A stretch of 64,000 nt of DNA from Thuidium tamariscinum (taxonomy: Eukaryota > Streptophyta > Bryopsida > Hypnales > Thuidiaceae): assembly GCA_947034885.2 (NCBI GenBank), contig OX344751.2, positions 44,731,082-44,795,081 of the forward strand. The letters run 5' to 3'. This document shows positions 1 to 11,593 of the stretch, piece by piece. The notes beneath the pieces are model-generated. The model was not told the origin of the DNA. It saw only the letters and a program-made list of their open reading frames with translations, and did no database searches. Position 1 is the stretch's first letter. Every line of letters starts with the position of its first letter. The translations under genes were made by a program, and so were the position numbers.

Positions 1-1
1 T

Positions 2-172
2 CCGTTTGGCTGTCCTTGGACTGATCCGTTAATAATGCAATATCTGGAGTCCCTGGAAGAGGCAAGCAGGGATCCACCTGCATTCAGGAAAGCGCAAGAG
101 CAGGCTGGAGATGTGGAACTCGCCAGTGTGAGCAGTCGGAAAGCAGAGCATGGAACTGGATTAATGGAATGA
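2..172 (+). CDS. 3' end of an unrecognised protein-coding gene
   Basis: A frame open from base 2 to a TGA at 170-172 gives 56 residues. They begin PFGCPWTDPLIMQYLESLEE, continue through a charged stretch and end HGTGLME. Composition (Glu/Arg/Ala/Ser-rich, one Trp, one Cys) and the local G+C, higher than the DNA after 200, look like real coding sequence. The gene starts to the left of the window. An exon boundary may lie inside this stretch, so the true coding start of this exon is unknown. I do not recognise the family and assign no function. Confidence 0.4.
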   Translation, partial: PFGCPWTDPLIMQYLESLEEASRDPPAFRKAQEQAGDVELASVSSRKAEHGTGLME

Positions 173-747
173 TTGGTTGGTCTTTCAAGCCCTTATTTTT
201 CTGCCATAACCAGAGTCTTTCTTTGTAAATTTAGAATTTAGAGGAATGTGAGATTTATGTAGCTGAGATTAATTTTACCTTCCATACTAATTGATCGTTA
301 GCTTAATTTTTACACGCCCCAAATGTAGGGACTTCGTGTTAAGGAAGGACCTGTGGAGTCATATTTTTTGTCCAGGTCAGATTCGTTAGAATGGCGTGTT
401 TCAGAGCACCAAATTTGTGACTGAAAAGGAGGACTGGTGTAGATATGAGGTCCTGGCCGGGCCTCTGTAAAAGTGCCAATTTCTTGGAAATTTGCCATTG
501 AACAAGTAAGGTGATCATTGTTTTCACCAATACTTGGAGACAAGATAAATGTTACTTCTGAAATTAGTCCTTTCCATACCTCGCATGTCGCTTGTCGAAT
601 TTGCACAATGTGCTACGGAGTAAATTGGTAAATGATTTTGCATTTTTTTAAATGTACGCTAGTTTCAGTACTCTAAAATATTGTATTTTGCAAGGGTATA
701 GAGCAAAGGTATCTCAAATTTAGAATCTTCTATGATTTAAGATTTAC
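173..747. other. Downstream flank of the partial gene, no gene seen
   Basis: The first few hundred bases are moderately G+C rich and probably include the 3' UTR of the preceding gene. A 98-codon minus-strand frame at 310-606 has no recognisable domain and I do not call it. After about 610 the DNA becomes A/T-rich. Confidence 0.4.
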
Positions 748-751
748 TTAA

Positions 752-991
752 CCCTTGAGCTCCTAGAGCAAAATTGTTGAAGTTGAGACCTTTTCAGCTC
801 ATTCCAATCAAATTGTCTCTTAAATTGAGATCCACATGTTTCGATCGTACTGATTAGTGGTAGAGACTAGTCTTGAGATGTGGGAAAAAGGACATGTTCT
901 TTGATTGTACTATTGAAAAGATTATAATAGTCGAATATGGAATTTTTTTGAAATGGAGAAGCCATATTTGGGGTACTTGGGTGTTCAAGGG
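752..991. mobile_element. TTAA-flanked MITE (piggyBac-like), 240 bp
   Basis: The left end CCCTTGAGC follows TTAA at 748-751. The right end GTTCAAGGG precedes TTAA at 992-995. The ends are inverted copies (CCCTTGA) and the TTAA duplication is the hallmark of piggyBac-type insertion. There is no coding capacity. Its ends resemble those of other TTAA elements in this window (10638, 22366, 59278). Confidence 0.6.
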
Positions 992-1832
992 TTAAGGCTT
1001 GGGTTTGGCTAACTCAATTTTTTGGTTTACTAGATCCAAGTACCTTGTGACTATATCAAGTACCAACTCCAAAGATTTCTTGCTACATAGAAACTTTACC
1101 CAAAAGTATTCCTTGCAGAATGTTGACCTTCACTTTTGGATGGAAATAGCCTAGATAATGACTAAAATGTTGCATTCCTTATTTTGGATGGAAAATAATC
1201 TAGATAATTATTAAAAATGGTGGGGTATAAGAAGACAATCAAGGTGGAGTTGAAGGCCATTTTGAATAGTGATTGGGCTTATTTATAGAACTATATTTTG
1301 GTGAACCATTCAACCTTTTATTTGGAAAAATAAAAATTTCCTTTAGAGGTAGCAATTTTTGTAAAGGGATAAATTTGGTGAATTTTCTTTCCAATTAACC
1401 TCTTGCTTGGAAACTACCCTTTCACTTGCTATGGGAACAATTAAAAGGCATTGGATGCCTTTTTGCTCTATGGATTTGATCAGAGGCCCTTGCACATGTA
1501 AGTGCTTACTAGCTATTATGCATATATGGACACTTCCTCAATGATGTTTTAACCATGATGTTTCTACTATATACTCCAACCAATTTCTTTTTGTATAGTT
1601 TATTGTGTAGCCTCATTGTCCAATTGTCCTATACAAAATTTGGTTCTTTACTACACTTGGTCCTCTAAATGGTTTGATGGTAGAAGTTTAATGGAAGACT
1701 TTTGTTTGAATTATGTTTTGATAGTGTATAATACAAATGCCATTTTTAAATATGCATCAAGTAGGTTTAAGACTTGATTTGAAATAACCTTAGTATAACT
1801 TGGGTAATGGCTAAATGGTAAGACATTGTAAT

Positions 1833-2181
1833 CACTAGAAGAAAACTACACTATTCATGCCAAAAATTGCATTAAACTTGCCAAACTTGCATTTTACTTA
1901 ACAAAGATTGCGTTGGGACTACATTGCATTCAACGTAACGTGTGGAGTGGATTGTGTTGAATTCTCCCTTCATAATGCAAAATTTTGTGATTCAATGTGT
2001 CAACACAAAATTGAACAAGGAAAACGTAGAATTCAACAAGGAAAACGCAGAATTTTGTGTTAGAATGAAAAATTCTACATGACAAAGCAAGACTTCAACA
2101 CAATCCACTCCTCACGTTACGCTGAATGCAACACAATTTCAACACAATTTTTGTCAAATACAACATGGTTTTCTTCTAGTG
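1833..2181. mobile_element. Non-autonomous CACTA (En/Spm-like) MITE, 349 bp
   Basis: The element opens with CACTAGAAGAAAAC and closes with the inverted form GTTTTCTTCTAGTG. It is flanked on both sides by the 3-bp duplication AAT (1830-1832 and 2182-2184), the target size expected for CACTA elements. Internal inverted segments (about 1926-1962 against 2090-2130) let most of it fold into a hairpin. Open frames inside and just after it are accidental. Confidence 0.75.
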
Positions 2182-2779
2182 AATGGATCCATGTGGTTCT
2201 TGATTCAAATCTCTATGCTGACATTGCTTGCATGGAGGTACTTTTTGCTAGTGCACAAGGAAGGGGTTTGTTCCTCCATTTGTTCCTAGCAAGGGTAACT
2301 AAGGTGTGTAATCTTTTCTTATATATGCCAAATTACCTTAAATGTTGTGTTGTGTCAATCCAACAATAGTCCTTGAAGGAAGGCATCTTTTAAAAACAAA
2401 ACAAAACAAAAGACAAATAGATTTTAGGATCATCTAGATTGTCTTCATTTTTGAAGATTTACAACAAATTTGTAGTGTTTCAAAAATTTACACAACCACT
2501 TTACTTTGCTTCATTAGTACTTATTAATAAGTCAAAAGTCTTTATCAATCTTGCTTTATACCACAAGAGCTTCTATAACAATTATAGCTTATTATAGATG
2601 GAGTTACTTCTGTTTTCTAAGTTCTCTAAAATGTATAAATATTATATTCATATTCTAAGATCAAAAAAATTATAGAGAATTTTAAATGTTATTTTCAAGT
2701 AATTTTTACATGAAAATCAAAGTAATAACAAGAATGCTTAAAACAAAATTGAATGAAAATCCTAAGAAAATAAACTTTG

Positions 2780-3430
2780 CAATAAACATCATTCCAATGA
2801 CAACCTGTAGATCTAAAGTAGTTTAGTTCATTTTTATAGCAACTTTTGGAATTCATATATATGGGATCCACTTTCTAACTGTAAGGTGCTTTTGAAGACA
2901 CAACTAAAACTCAAGATAGGAATAGGATGATGGAATGAAGCTTAGTAAAATATAATGGAATTCCAAATTTACATTACTAAATTTTATCTCCAATTATGTA
3001 ATTGCAATGAAGATCTTTAAATTGAAAAAAATAAAGCTGTAAGAAGAATGGTAGAATGAAACCAAGACAAAAATGTTGAAATGAAGTTAGAACAAAAATG
3101 GTGGAACCAAGCCACAACATAAATGGAAAGAACTTCAAAGTCACATGACTAAACTTTATTTCCATTTCTCTAATTGTAGTCAAAACCTTTAGATTGGAAC
3201 TTGTTTAGCCAATTTTTGGAGTGACCTCTAGGATTTTTTGTATTAAAAAATGTAGAATTCACTCTACAACCTTAGGCCTTTGTGAAGCTACAAATAAAAT
3301 TGCACTTACAATTAGAATGTTGGAATGACACCTAAACTAAAATGGTAGTATAAAGCCAAGACAAAAATGTTGAAATGAAGCTATGATGGAAATGGTAGAA
3401 TGAAGCCATGACAAAAGTACAAGAATTTTG
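2780..3430. repeat. Degenerate tandem duplication, unit about 390 bp
   Basis: Blocks near 2780-2960 and 3170-3330 align in the same order: TAGATYxxAA, a TTTTTGGA stretch, a GAATTC/GATCCACT stretch, then CTAAAACT-like DNA. They are separated by runs of a shorter diverged unit containing ATGAAGCCA and CAAAAATG (3050-3110 and 3340-3425). The copies are old and imperfect. No coding function is seen. Confidence 0.4.
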
Positions 3431-4739
3431 AACCAACCCCAAAGGGTGAAAAAGCTCATCCTCAAAGCACATGTCTTTTAAGGTGTAGGCAATTTTTGCA
3501 TGCTCAATAGCAAATAAGTTGGAATTTGTCCCCATTTGAGAGCAAGGAAGGAATGTAAATTTAAAGGGGTGAATCTTTGGCACAAGGATCATATAAATCT
3601 ACAAGTCATGTGATATTTTTAGAAATGAATATATCAATATATAATGGTCATGTAATCTAGATGTCTTTTTCTTTTTTGAACAACATCTAGTCTATGTCCA
3701 TTCTTTGAAATCATTGACTTCCTTATGTATTTCCTACTGAGTTTGTTGTATGAGGCGGTTCCAAACATAGTGAACCTTTGGTCCCAACTTTGACTACACA
3801 TGATTACAAGCTTGGGAAAAGATGACATTTTGGCTTTGTCCATTTCTATGAGCCTTGAATGAAGGACAACCTCCATTCTTCCCGAGTACCTATCCCATAG
3901 CACATCTTTCTTTTATTGCAACTCCGTGTACAACTCTATACTTTTTTTTCAAAATCTCCTCTAATGACTCACAAATTGCCTTGTGTTAGTTCAATACTTG
4001 TACTAGATTGATGTAGGTAGGTTCACTACTAACATGCACAATTTCCAAACCCTCCCATTTCATTTAATTGTCTAAAATAGGTTGACCATTGTTTTGAAAC
4101 TATTTTTAGAGTTCAAATTAATTAACTAAAGTGGACATACTCAGCCTTAAAGGATTGATTGAGGAAATTCAAAAGAATTCCGAGGAACCAAATGAAAACC
4201 TTTAGAATTCAATAAATTTACAAAACAAAGGTTAGAAAAACTTTGAATTTTACAAAAATGAGAATTGAATGATTTTTTAGGCAAATAATTTGGTCTACAT
4301 ATTTGAAGTTTTGTATTGTTGAATATATGGGACAACACTAGCTATTAGTCATCATCCATTTTCAAAGTATACTATAACAAGTTTATAAATATCAAGACTT
4401 CTACATCAATTGAAGTCTATTGTAAGAGTAAATCCATATTCTCTAGAGAACTTGTTGATTCTAGCTAAGAAAGAAAATACAACAAAAGAATAAATATTAA
4501 AGTATTAAAAAAAATTGAAATTCATATACTATGTGATTGCCATGGGAGCCACACCAAATTACGTTTTTTCAATTTTTATTTAGTTTCTCAAGAATGCTCT
4601 TTTATTTTTTCTATTACATTGCTATTAAGAATCAAACAACCTTCTAGAGAATTCAAATTTCTTCTAATGAGACTTATAAATGTGAAACAATGTGTCTACA
4701 ATTAGGAATTGATTTCGAAGTATGTATGAATTTGAATTT
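3431..4739. other. A/T-rich intergenic DNA, no feature recognised
   Basis: Only short chance frames are present (such as 3634-3903 and 4147-4338 on the minus strand), with no domain, splice structure or repeat partner that I can see. Confidence 0.5.
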
Positions 4740-5560
4740 GATTGCAAAGCTTCCAATCAAGTCATTTGAAGTCTAAATACTTTCAACTAACAAAAAATGT
4801 GACAAGTCTCTAATTATATTCTTAAACTTTATTTTTCATATATGTATGAATGTAATCTTTGGATTTTTTTTTTTCCTAATGTAGTTACATTATTTATATG
4901 TCTTTAGATATTAGTCATAAAATTTTTATATTATCTTGAAAAATTCATAAAATTGAAATTAATGTGAATATTTCAATAAAAAGAAAAGTAATTCTTATCA
5001 AACTTTAAAAATTATTTCAATCTTTCTATGTATTTATATTATGATATTGAACATCATGATGAATATTTTCATATTATATCATTCAACGATTAGAAAATAA
5101 TAATTCCATAGACTATAAATTCATTTTTTATCTTCTAAAATATTGGTCATAATTTCAAAAAAAAATTATTTTAAATAGAATTACAAATGAGTAGCTAAAT
5201 GATATTGATGAAAAATTGAATTTCAACTTGCATATCCCTCAAATTAGGGACCAAAAATAGGGCCTTGAAACCTTAGCATTGGTTATTCAAAGACCAAGAA
5301 ATTAGAATCTAGTGGTAGAATTAATGTATTATTTTCTTAAATTACTATAAGAATGATTCAATTGAAAAGTAAAAGATGGTAAATTTTAAGCTTTTAAGAT
5401 ATTTATTTTAAAGTGTCATATTAATTGAAAAAGGAATACAAAGTAGAATATTGTAGAAACATGCTTTACTAGAGCTTTAAAACATTTAAGAACAAAAACT
5501 ATGTGAAAACTAAAGTTTGGCTTTTTAAATTACTTGAGTTGGCAATATCCCTTAATTCAT
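4740..5560 (+). repeat. Dispersed repeat R2, copy 1
   Basis: This stretch is similar in order and sequence to 24330-25170. Shared landmarks are the TCTAATTATATT region, the CCATAGA stretch followed by AAATTCAT, and AGCTTTAAAACATTTA near the right end. The similarity is diverged and contains indels. It is non-coding. The two copies lie upstream of Em genes A and C, so R2 may be old flank duplicated with the Em array. Confidence 0.5.
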
Positions 5561-5714
5561 TAAGAACCAAGCATTCAAATTTTGAACAATGGATGAAGAC
5601 AAACACATCCCAACTCACAAATATACAAAAATGCATTTTTTTAATATATTCATTTTCTTAAAGATTCTTGTGTTAGTTGTTTGATAGTTGCTCAAAATAG
5701 ATTTTGAAGACTTA

Positions 5715-6100
5715 AGGGAGAAACACCCATTTGCGTCCTTGTACCTATTTCTGGTCCCTAGAGTGTCACTAAATTTGCCCACAAGCGTTCATTAAAGTGT
5801 CTGACAAATGTTTAACTCTAATTTTCTGACGCAGTTGTAAGACACATGTATAATTTTCATTCATTGACAATTGATTTCAGCAGAGTTCGGTTTAGGGTAC
5901 ACCTATAGGACGGTTCCAATGGTCTAGGGAACCAGCTCTTTGAAAATTTGTAGAAATAACATACTGATTCTGAAAATTTTAATTTTTTTTTTAATATTCA
6001 TTATTTTCTCTTGCTAATACTAGAAAAATATCAGTTTTAGAAAAAGATGCCTCCAACCATGCTGAATTCCTTATTTGGACGGTTTTGGGTGTTTCTACTA
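5715..6100. mobile_element. TA-flanked MITE, 386 bp (same family as 32601-32984)
   Basis: The ends are AGGGAGAAACACCC and its inverted counterpart GGGTGTTTCTACTA, flanked by TA at 5713-5714 and 6101-6102. The interior matches 32601-32984 through landmarks such as GCACCTATAGGA, GGTCTAGGGA and TTCCTTATTT. The left end also resembles the MITE at 16008. TA target duplication points to Tc1/mariner-type transposition. The D-locus copy has an identifiable empty site, which supports these boundaries. Confidence 0.65.
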
Positions 6101-7239
6101 TAGCTTCATTTATGTTGTTTTGAAAAAAAAAATTCTTATAACTTCAAGCCCTTTATCTTACAATGTGTGAATCTATGAATTCTAAATTAAATTTTTTTGC
6201 CCTACATATTTTGAATGATTGTTTCTAACTTTCCAACATTTAGAATTCAAATAAAAGTTTTCTCATTGCACAATAAACAATGACTAGTGTATTGCTGGGT
6301 TATTTAACTTTCTTGTATTGAAGGGTGATTTAGAGTATCCTAAACTTTATATTTGCTTCCAAAATTTTGCAATAAGATTTAGAAATCAATGGTGGAAATG
6401 GACTCACATTCATCAAGAGAAAAAATTTTGAGTCTAAAAGGGCCTTAAGTCAACAAATCCTATTTTGTAAAGAATAAAAAAATAAAAATCTCTTTTTACA
6501 TATCAAACATTAAAATCTTTCAATCAAGGCTATTAAATGACTGGAAATGTTTTCAACATATTTTCATATTAGTCTACTACACTAGTACACCTTTACATAG
6601 TTGAAGTTCAAAAATAATTTTTTTATTTTCAATTTTAGGCAATGGACTACAAATGGCTTTTTTTTTTTTAAATTCTCTTGAAAATCACCCTTTGTCCTCT
6701 ATGGAAAAACCATACTATGGCAATTTGTTCAAATTGGAAATTAGCCTTTTTGATATTGTATAAATCATTTGCTTAAGAAAGCCAAAGGCAATCATTGGAG
6801 GTCAAACTATTGTGTAAGACCTTCCTTTTTAATACAAGATTTCAAAGATGAATATTTGCACTTTTTTTCTACATAAAAAAATTATCCTTTCTATCATTCA
6901 ATAAAAACCATAGAACAATTTGTGTCCACAACATCCTTGTCGAATTAGGGATGTTTGAAATGTTTCTAAAGTATTTGTTCTAAAAGCAACCATGTTCTAA
7001 CAATGATCATGACATAGATGTAAATTTTTCTTTCTCCAATGTACCAACAATGAATATTTCAAGATGTGGTTGCTTTTAATGACCACTACATTTCAACTTA
7101 AAAATTTGTAACTAATTCTACAAAGGTCTAAAAATGTAAAACAACTTGAAGTTCAACTTCTAATTCCATTTTTCTTCCTACAAAAATTGTTTCAAAGAAT
7201 TCTTGAAACTTCTTCAAAAATACAATCAATTCTTAAATG
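6101..7239. other. A/T-rich repeat-derived DNA without genes
   Basis: No supported gene. The stretch 6770-6860 (GCCAAAGGCAATCATTGGAG onward) resembles 18045-18120 downstream of another repeat copy, so at least part is dispersed repeat DNA. Confidence 0.4.
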
Positions 7240-8190
7240 GTCATTCAAACCTTTTTAGAGCCCAAGGCTTTTTTGGATCTAAAAAATCATTGCTTTTGAA
7301 GTGGTACAAGTCTAAATTCCATTGAAGTATAGAAATCTCAATTTTACAATCTTGTCATGAAGATATTGTAGATGACATAAATCAAATTTGGAGTCATTTG
7401 GCCATATAAATTGGAAGATTGTAATATTTTAGTGTTGGAAAAGGATGCTTAAATTTTCCTAGCAACACATCTGGAGGAGAAATTTGATTCCTAAACCTAG
7501 TCAAATGAGAGAACTTTAAACTATAAAGTACTTCAATACCAACATAGAAAAACATTGGTGAAAGAAAATATCATTCAATTGACTTGTAGTGTTTGCAAAA
7601 CGACTTTTAAATCTCAATTAGTTGCAAGAAAAGTTATAAAATCACATTTGAAGCTAAACCTCCTACTAAAATTCTTCTCGGTCACTCATAACTTCTTGGA
7701 CTTATATGAAATATTATCCACACAAACTAAACTAATATACACAACTTTTCCTAAAACAATGATTGGAAATGAACTTTGGATGAAGAAGAAACAAGCCACC
7801 AAAGTTCACCTTCATCCAAAAAATGTTAGGATATTGAACTTTGAATTGCTCTCAAACATTCAAAACAACTTGGATTGAAATGAAAATTTTACCACATTAA
7901 TTAGACCTAAGAGGGAACATAATCCAACAAATTTTGTTGAAAAGAAGCATTAGATGAAAGAGATACAAGCCCCCAAGTTGCCACTGTCAAATGCAGTTGG
8001 GGGAATTCAAATTGAACCTGTCAACTTCGAAATCAATGGCTTCCAAAAAATCTGTACATCTTGGATTGATTTGAAAATTTAACCACCCAAACAAGAGGAG
8101 AGAGCACAAATTTCGCAGCAAGTTTTCATGAATTCAGACATAGTTCCAACTTAGGATGCAAAAGTTTATGTTCTTTTGAATTGAACTTCC
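7240..8190 (-). repeat. Dispersed repeat R1, copy 1 (reverse orientation)
   Basis: In reverse complement this matches the R1 copies at 16836-17770, 25722-26700 and 41187-42162. Shared pieces include the complement of GGCTTGTATCTC (7961-7972), of the CATTCAAAACAACTTGGATT stretch (around 7857-7876), and a TAGATGACATAAATCAAATT stretch near 7371. The 107-codon frame at 7555-7878 lies wholly inside this repeat and is not a gene. At 41187 the family is bounded by TTAA and terminal inverted repeats, so R1 is probably an old piggyBac-like non-autonomous element. Confidence 0.5.
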
Positions 8191-8276
8191 AAACTATCGC
8201 CTGCGGCACTTACAGTGGACTACCTTCATCAGGGTTTATTTTCATTCCTAAATTTCATTCCTAAGTAATCAGTGGA

Positions 8277-8692
8277 TTCTGCCAGTATATATAATCTCAC
8301 CCCCCTGACATGATTAACACGCTCCAAGTTCCCTGGTTCGGTTGTCACCCTGTTGGGCCGTCTCCTCCCTGCCAAGTGGAGCGTCCCATCCGTGCGAGCA
8401 GCGCGGTTTGCAGTTGCAAGGCAACCAACAAGCTCTTCAAATTCAAAGTGTGGTGCAACACCGGAACACGTTAGGCCAACAACGTGCAGCTCCTCATGCA
8501 TGACAAGTGGGAAGACTAAACCAGTTTTTCTAATTCCGAAATGGTCTAAATTAATCCGGGAGTGCGTGCCCAGCTTGTAGAAGAAGTTGCAGGACAGCCA
8601 GGAGCACCACACCATCATCGTCTTTGGATGAATGAAACGCTAATGTAGTCAACTGAAGGCGACTATTCAAGACACCCCAGCAACTATAAAAA
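8277..8692 (+). promoter_or_regulatory. Em gene A promoter with ACGTG, RY and TATA boxes
   Basis: This block is conserved upstream of all four Em genes. It contains an ABRE-type ACGT core at 8482-8485 (AACGTGCAGC), an RY element CATGCATG at 8495-8502 and a TATA box at 8685-8692, 166 bp before the ATG. ABREs are bound by ABA-activated bZIP factors and RY boxes by B3 factors of the ABI3/VP1/FUS3 group, so ABA or dehydration control is inferred. RY to TATA spacing (190 bp) is close to that of the other copies (196-199 bp). A further conserved block, AACACGCTCCAAGTTCCC, lies at about 8319. Confidence 0.65.
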
Positions 8693-8850
8693 GACAGCCA
8701 GCTGATCGATCTCATCACATTCCATTCCAACGCTTTCGAAGTTGTGTGTTGTAAGAATCAGTGGAAGCTTATTTCTTTGTTGCTATTGGCAGAAGCAGAA
8801 CTCGCTTTGTAGCGTTTTTCCTGTCGTCACTAAGCTTGCATCCTATCGCC

Positions 8851-9412
8851 ATGTCTGGAACGGAGGATTTGGACGCGCGGGCTGCAGCCGGCGAGACGGT
8901 GGTGCCTGGAGGAACGGGCGGCAAGAGCGTGGAAGCGCAGCAGCACCTTGCCGAGGGTATGCATCATTTCTGCGTCAATTGTGTTATCGTGCAGTCCCTC
9001 AAAGTCAGAGTCCTTTATACTTCCTTGATGCAATGTCTTCATTGTATATCGTGCGTGGTCGTGAGATTTGGAATGAGAATATAAGATTTATTGACTCCTG
9101 CGGTTTACTGGCTGGTACTCTCCCACGCGAAAATGTTGATCGTGTCTATTACGAAGTAGCTTCGTGTTCTCGAGTGCGTTATGGAGGACATTGAATTAAG
9201 AAGCCTGTATTTGTTGAAGTATAATTGATATGTATACTGTATGCGTTTATGCAGGGCGGAGCAAGGGCGGCCAGACTCGTGCGGAGCAGTTGGGGCACGA
9301 CGGGTACGTGGAGATGGGCAAGAAGGGCGGCTCTGCCACCAATGGCGCGTCTGGTGGCGAGGCTGCGGAAGCTGCCGGTCGTGAGATCGACGAATCCAAG
9401 TTCACTAACTAA
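8851..9412 (+). CDS. Em-like group 1 LEA protein, copy A
   Basis: Two exons, 8851-8956 and 9255-9412, are joined by a 298-bp GT-AG intron that splits a Gly codon. They encode 87 residues starting [20 protein letters not shown]. The LEA_5 (Em) family is shown by [12 protein letters not shown], one copy of the hydrophilic motif [16 protein letters not shown] (about residues 45-61) and the C-terminus [11 protein letters not shown]. The protein is Gly/Glu/Ala-rich with no Cys or Trp. Em proteins are intrinsically disordered and protect cell contents during desiccation; they accumulate in cytosol and nucleus under ABA. Plant Em proteins usually run to 80-100 residues, so this is full length. The start follows CGCC and is the first codon in phase with the motif. 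Confidence 0.93.
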
Positions 9413-9584
9413 AGTAAATTAGCAGCGAAGCTGTCGAGTGAGGAATTGTAGTTCTCTACATTTGCAAGAGGACAAGATGCAAGTAGGATGTTTGCTGCAC
9501 TTTTGGGGATGAACATGATGTTGTCAATCGTTTTTTCACTGTACAGCGCGTCTGATACGCGCGTGATATTAATGTGAGATTGTG

Positions 9585-9601
9585 AGACGTTGTTTGCGTC
9601 T
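9585..9601 (+). promoter_or_regulatory. Conserved small hairpin after Em gene A
   Basis: AGACGT-TGTTT-GCGTCT can form a 6-bp stem with a 5-nt loop (one G-T pair), 173 nt after the stop. The same structure, followed by CTCTTTGG, is found at a similar distance after genes B and D and partly after C. It may lie in the 3' UTR. Its role is unknown. Confidence 0.35.
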
Positions 9602-10633
9602 CTTTGGTTTCACAAGTTTAGCTCTATGTACAGTTTCTCTGTGAACTTTCTGTGTGACGTGCAATATTTCTGATCTATGTTTCTATGCTACCTTTTTCTT
9701 GTATTTAAATGTGTGCCGGACTGTGAAATAGACCATTAATTGTCGGTAAATTATAGCATTCATCTGCACGAAGTTGGAAACTTTTGTAACACTCAGCAAC
9801 CTCAATTGCATTTGACAGACACTCACGGTCCTTTGTCAAATGTCAATGCCATGTTTTGTCAACTTTTGTAACTTATCCTCAATGTCGATATTGACGAAGA
9901 TTACACTGATGATGGAAGTTCGCTAATGGGAGTTTTAGTATAGTTCCTTTTGTTCTTGCACCAGTGCATTGTACCTTTTGTACACACGAATATTGCTCCT
10001 AGCGAAAATAGTGTGATTAAACTTACATTTAAGTTGTTTCCATTGTTGACAGTGAAAAGGACTATCAATACACAATAAATTTTGTTATCACGCTTCTGTT
10101 ACAACCATTTGTTGTAAACGTCACAAGCTCCATGTAGCTAATTGCAACAATTAATATGGGTACTTTACATCGAGTGAAAGCTTTAACATCATCTTGCTTA
10201 CCACAGCAAGCAATCAGTTTGGTAATATTGATTTGAGAACATATCAGTGAATATGAATGCAGTCTTTCTCTACTCACTTCGGGATGATCGAGCATGAACG
10301 AGAGCATCAATGCAAAATCCTTCTCCAATCTAAAGTTAGTGTCTGCACCTGATGCACCGGTAGCTGGACAACTGAAATGTTTAATGTTGATCTTTACTCC
10401 TTCGGCAGGTCTCGCAAAACAAAATTGATTCTCGGGGAGATCATTTGTTGTAATTCAAGGTATACACTTAAATTTAAGAAGCTATTTGATGCCTAGGGTT
10501 ATTTACCTTTAATCCTGAAGCGCTTCGACAACCATATTGTGGACGATGAACAGAGGGCTTGAAGGCACTGTTTCATCCAACTAACTTCTCATTTATCAAA
10601 TGTAACACTTGAATCTAGAAAAGACAACCTTCC
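9602..10633. other. Em A downstream flank, no gene seen
   Basis: Pieces such as CTGCACGAAG followed by GAAACTTTTGT (near 9764) recur downstream of copies B (about 20478) and D (about 34818), so this is shared flank of the duplicated Em unit. An 87-codon minus-strand frame at 10065-10328 shows no recognisable domain. Confidence 0.45.
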
Positions 10634-10637
10634 TTAA

Positions 10638-11475
10638 CCCCTAAGCGCTCAAGCGACCATTTTCTGGTCGCTGCCTGACTTCGGGCAGAATTTTCGAGCA
10701 AAAAAAAAACCTTTTTTCAATTTTTTTTTTTTCAGTTTTGAAAAAATTGGGTTTTCTTTCAACATTGATATTCAAAACTAAGATCAGTATGGTCAAACAA
10801 AAGTTATAGCAAAAAAAAGGAGAAATAGTACAAAGTGTCTAAAATTGCTTAGTGTTGAAAAACTTACTATTTGGGGGAATTACTGATGCTCTCATTAGTA
10901 AATACTTTTTATTTTTTTACAAGTCAATAAAAACCATAATTTTGACCAATCAAAAAAAATTTCAAATCATAAAAATAGAAATTGTATTTTTGGTGAATTT
11001 TTGAAGTTATATCTTCAAAATTCATTTGAAGAGAATCTATAAATATTTTTAAAATTTTGATCATATGTATACTTCCTACTTTTTGTGCTTTACATTATCT
11101 TCTTTGATTCTAACTTCAAAAAAGTTGTAAAGCTTATATTTTATAACACATTTGTATTTTGTCTTAATCCCTTGGGCTTTTAGAGGTTGAATATTTTGCA
11201 TTTTTCTATAAATCAATAAAACACACAATTTTGACCAATAAAAAAAAATTTCAAATCTTAAAAATAGAAATTGTATTTTTGGTGAATTTTTGAAGTTATA
11301 TCTTCAAAATTCATTTAAAAATAATCTAAAAACATTTTTTTTATGTTGACTGTATGGATACTTTCTACTTGTTGTGCTTTACATTATCTTCTTTGATACT
11401 AACTTCAAAAAAGTTGTAATTCTTATATTTTATAGCACATTTGTGTTTTGTCCTAACCCCTTGGGCTTTTAGGGG
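10638..11475. mobile_element. TTAA-flanked element with internal tandem duplication, 838 bp
   Basis: It is bounded by TTAA at 10634-10637 and 11476-11479. The left end is CCCCTAAGCGCTCAAG and the right end, inverted, is CCCCTAAAAGCCCAAGG. About 290 bp of the right half is present twice in tandem, ending near 11186 and at 11475; the first copy ends in a decayed terminus (CCCTTGGGCTTTTAGAGG). It is non-coding. The doubled right end resembles the situation at 41187-42561. Confidence 0.6.
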
Positions 11476-11593
11476 TTAATGACCACAATCATTAAATTCA
11501 AGTAAATGATATATTTGTACAAAGCTATAAGCAAAAATGTGTAAAAATTCAAAAAAGGATTGAGACATTTAGGAGTGAATGTATCCTGTTTAA

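Noticed and set aside
310..606. 98-codon minus-strand frame
   Set aside because: No domain, no leader or TATA that stands out, and it lies in the likely 3' flank of the partial gene.
7555..7878. 107-codon frame that could look like a small Cys-containing protein
   Set aside because: It lies entirely inside a reversed copy of the R1 repeat, whose other copies do not keep the frame.
8830..9042. Minus-strand frames opposite Em exon 1 (also at 19405-19623 and 33614-33805)
   Set aside because: They repeat only because exon 1 is identical in all copies; they are antisense shadows of the Em coding frame.
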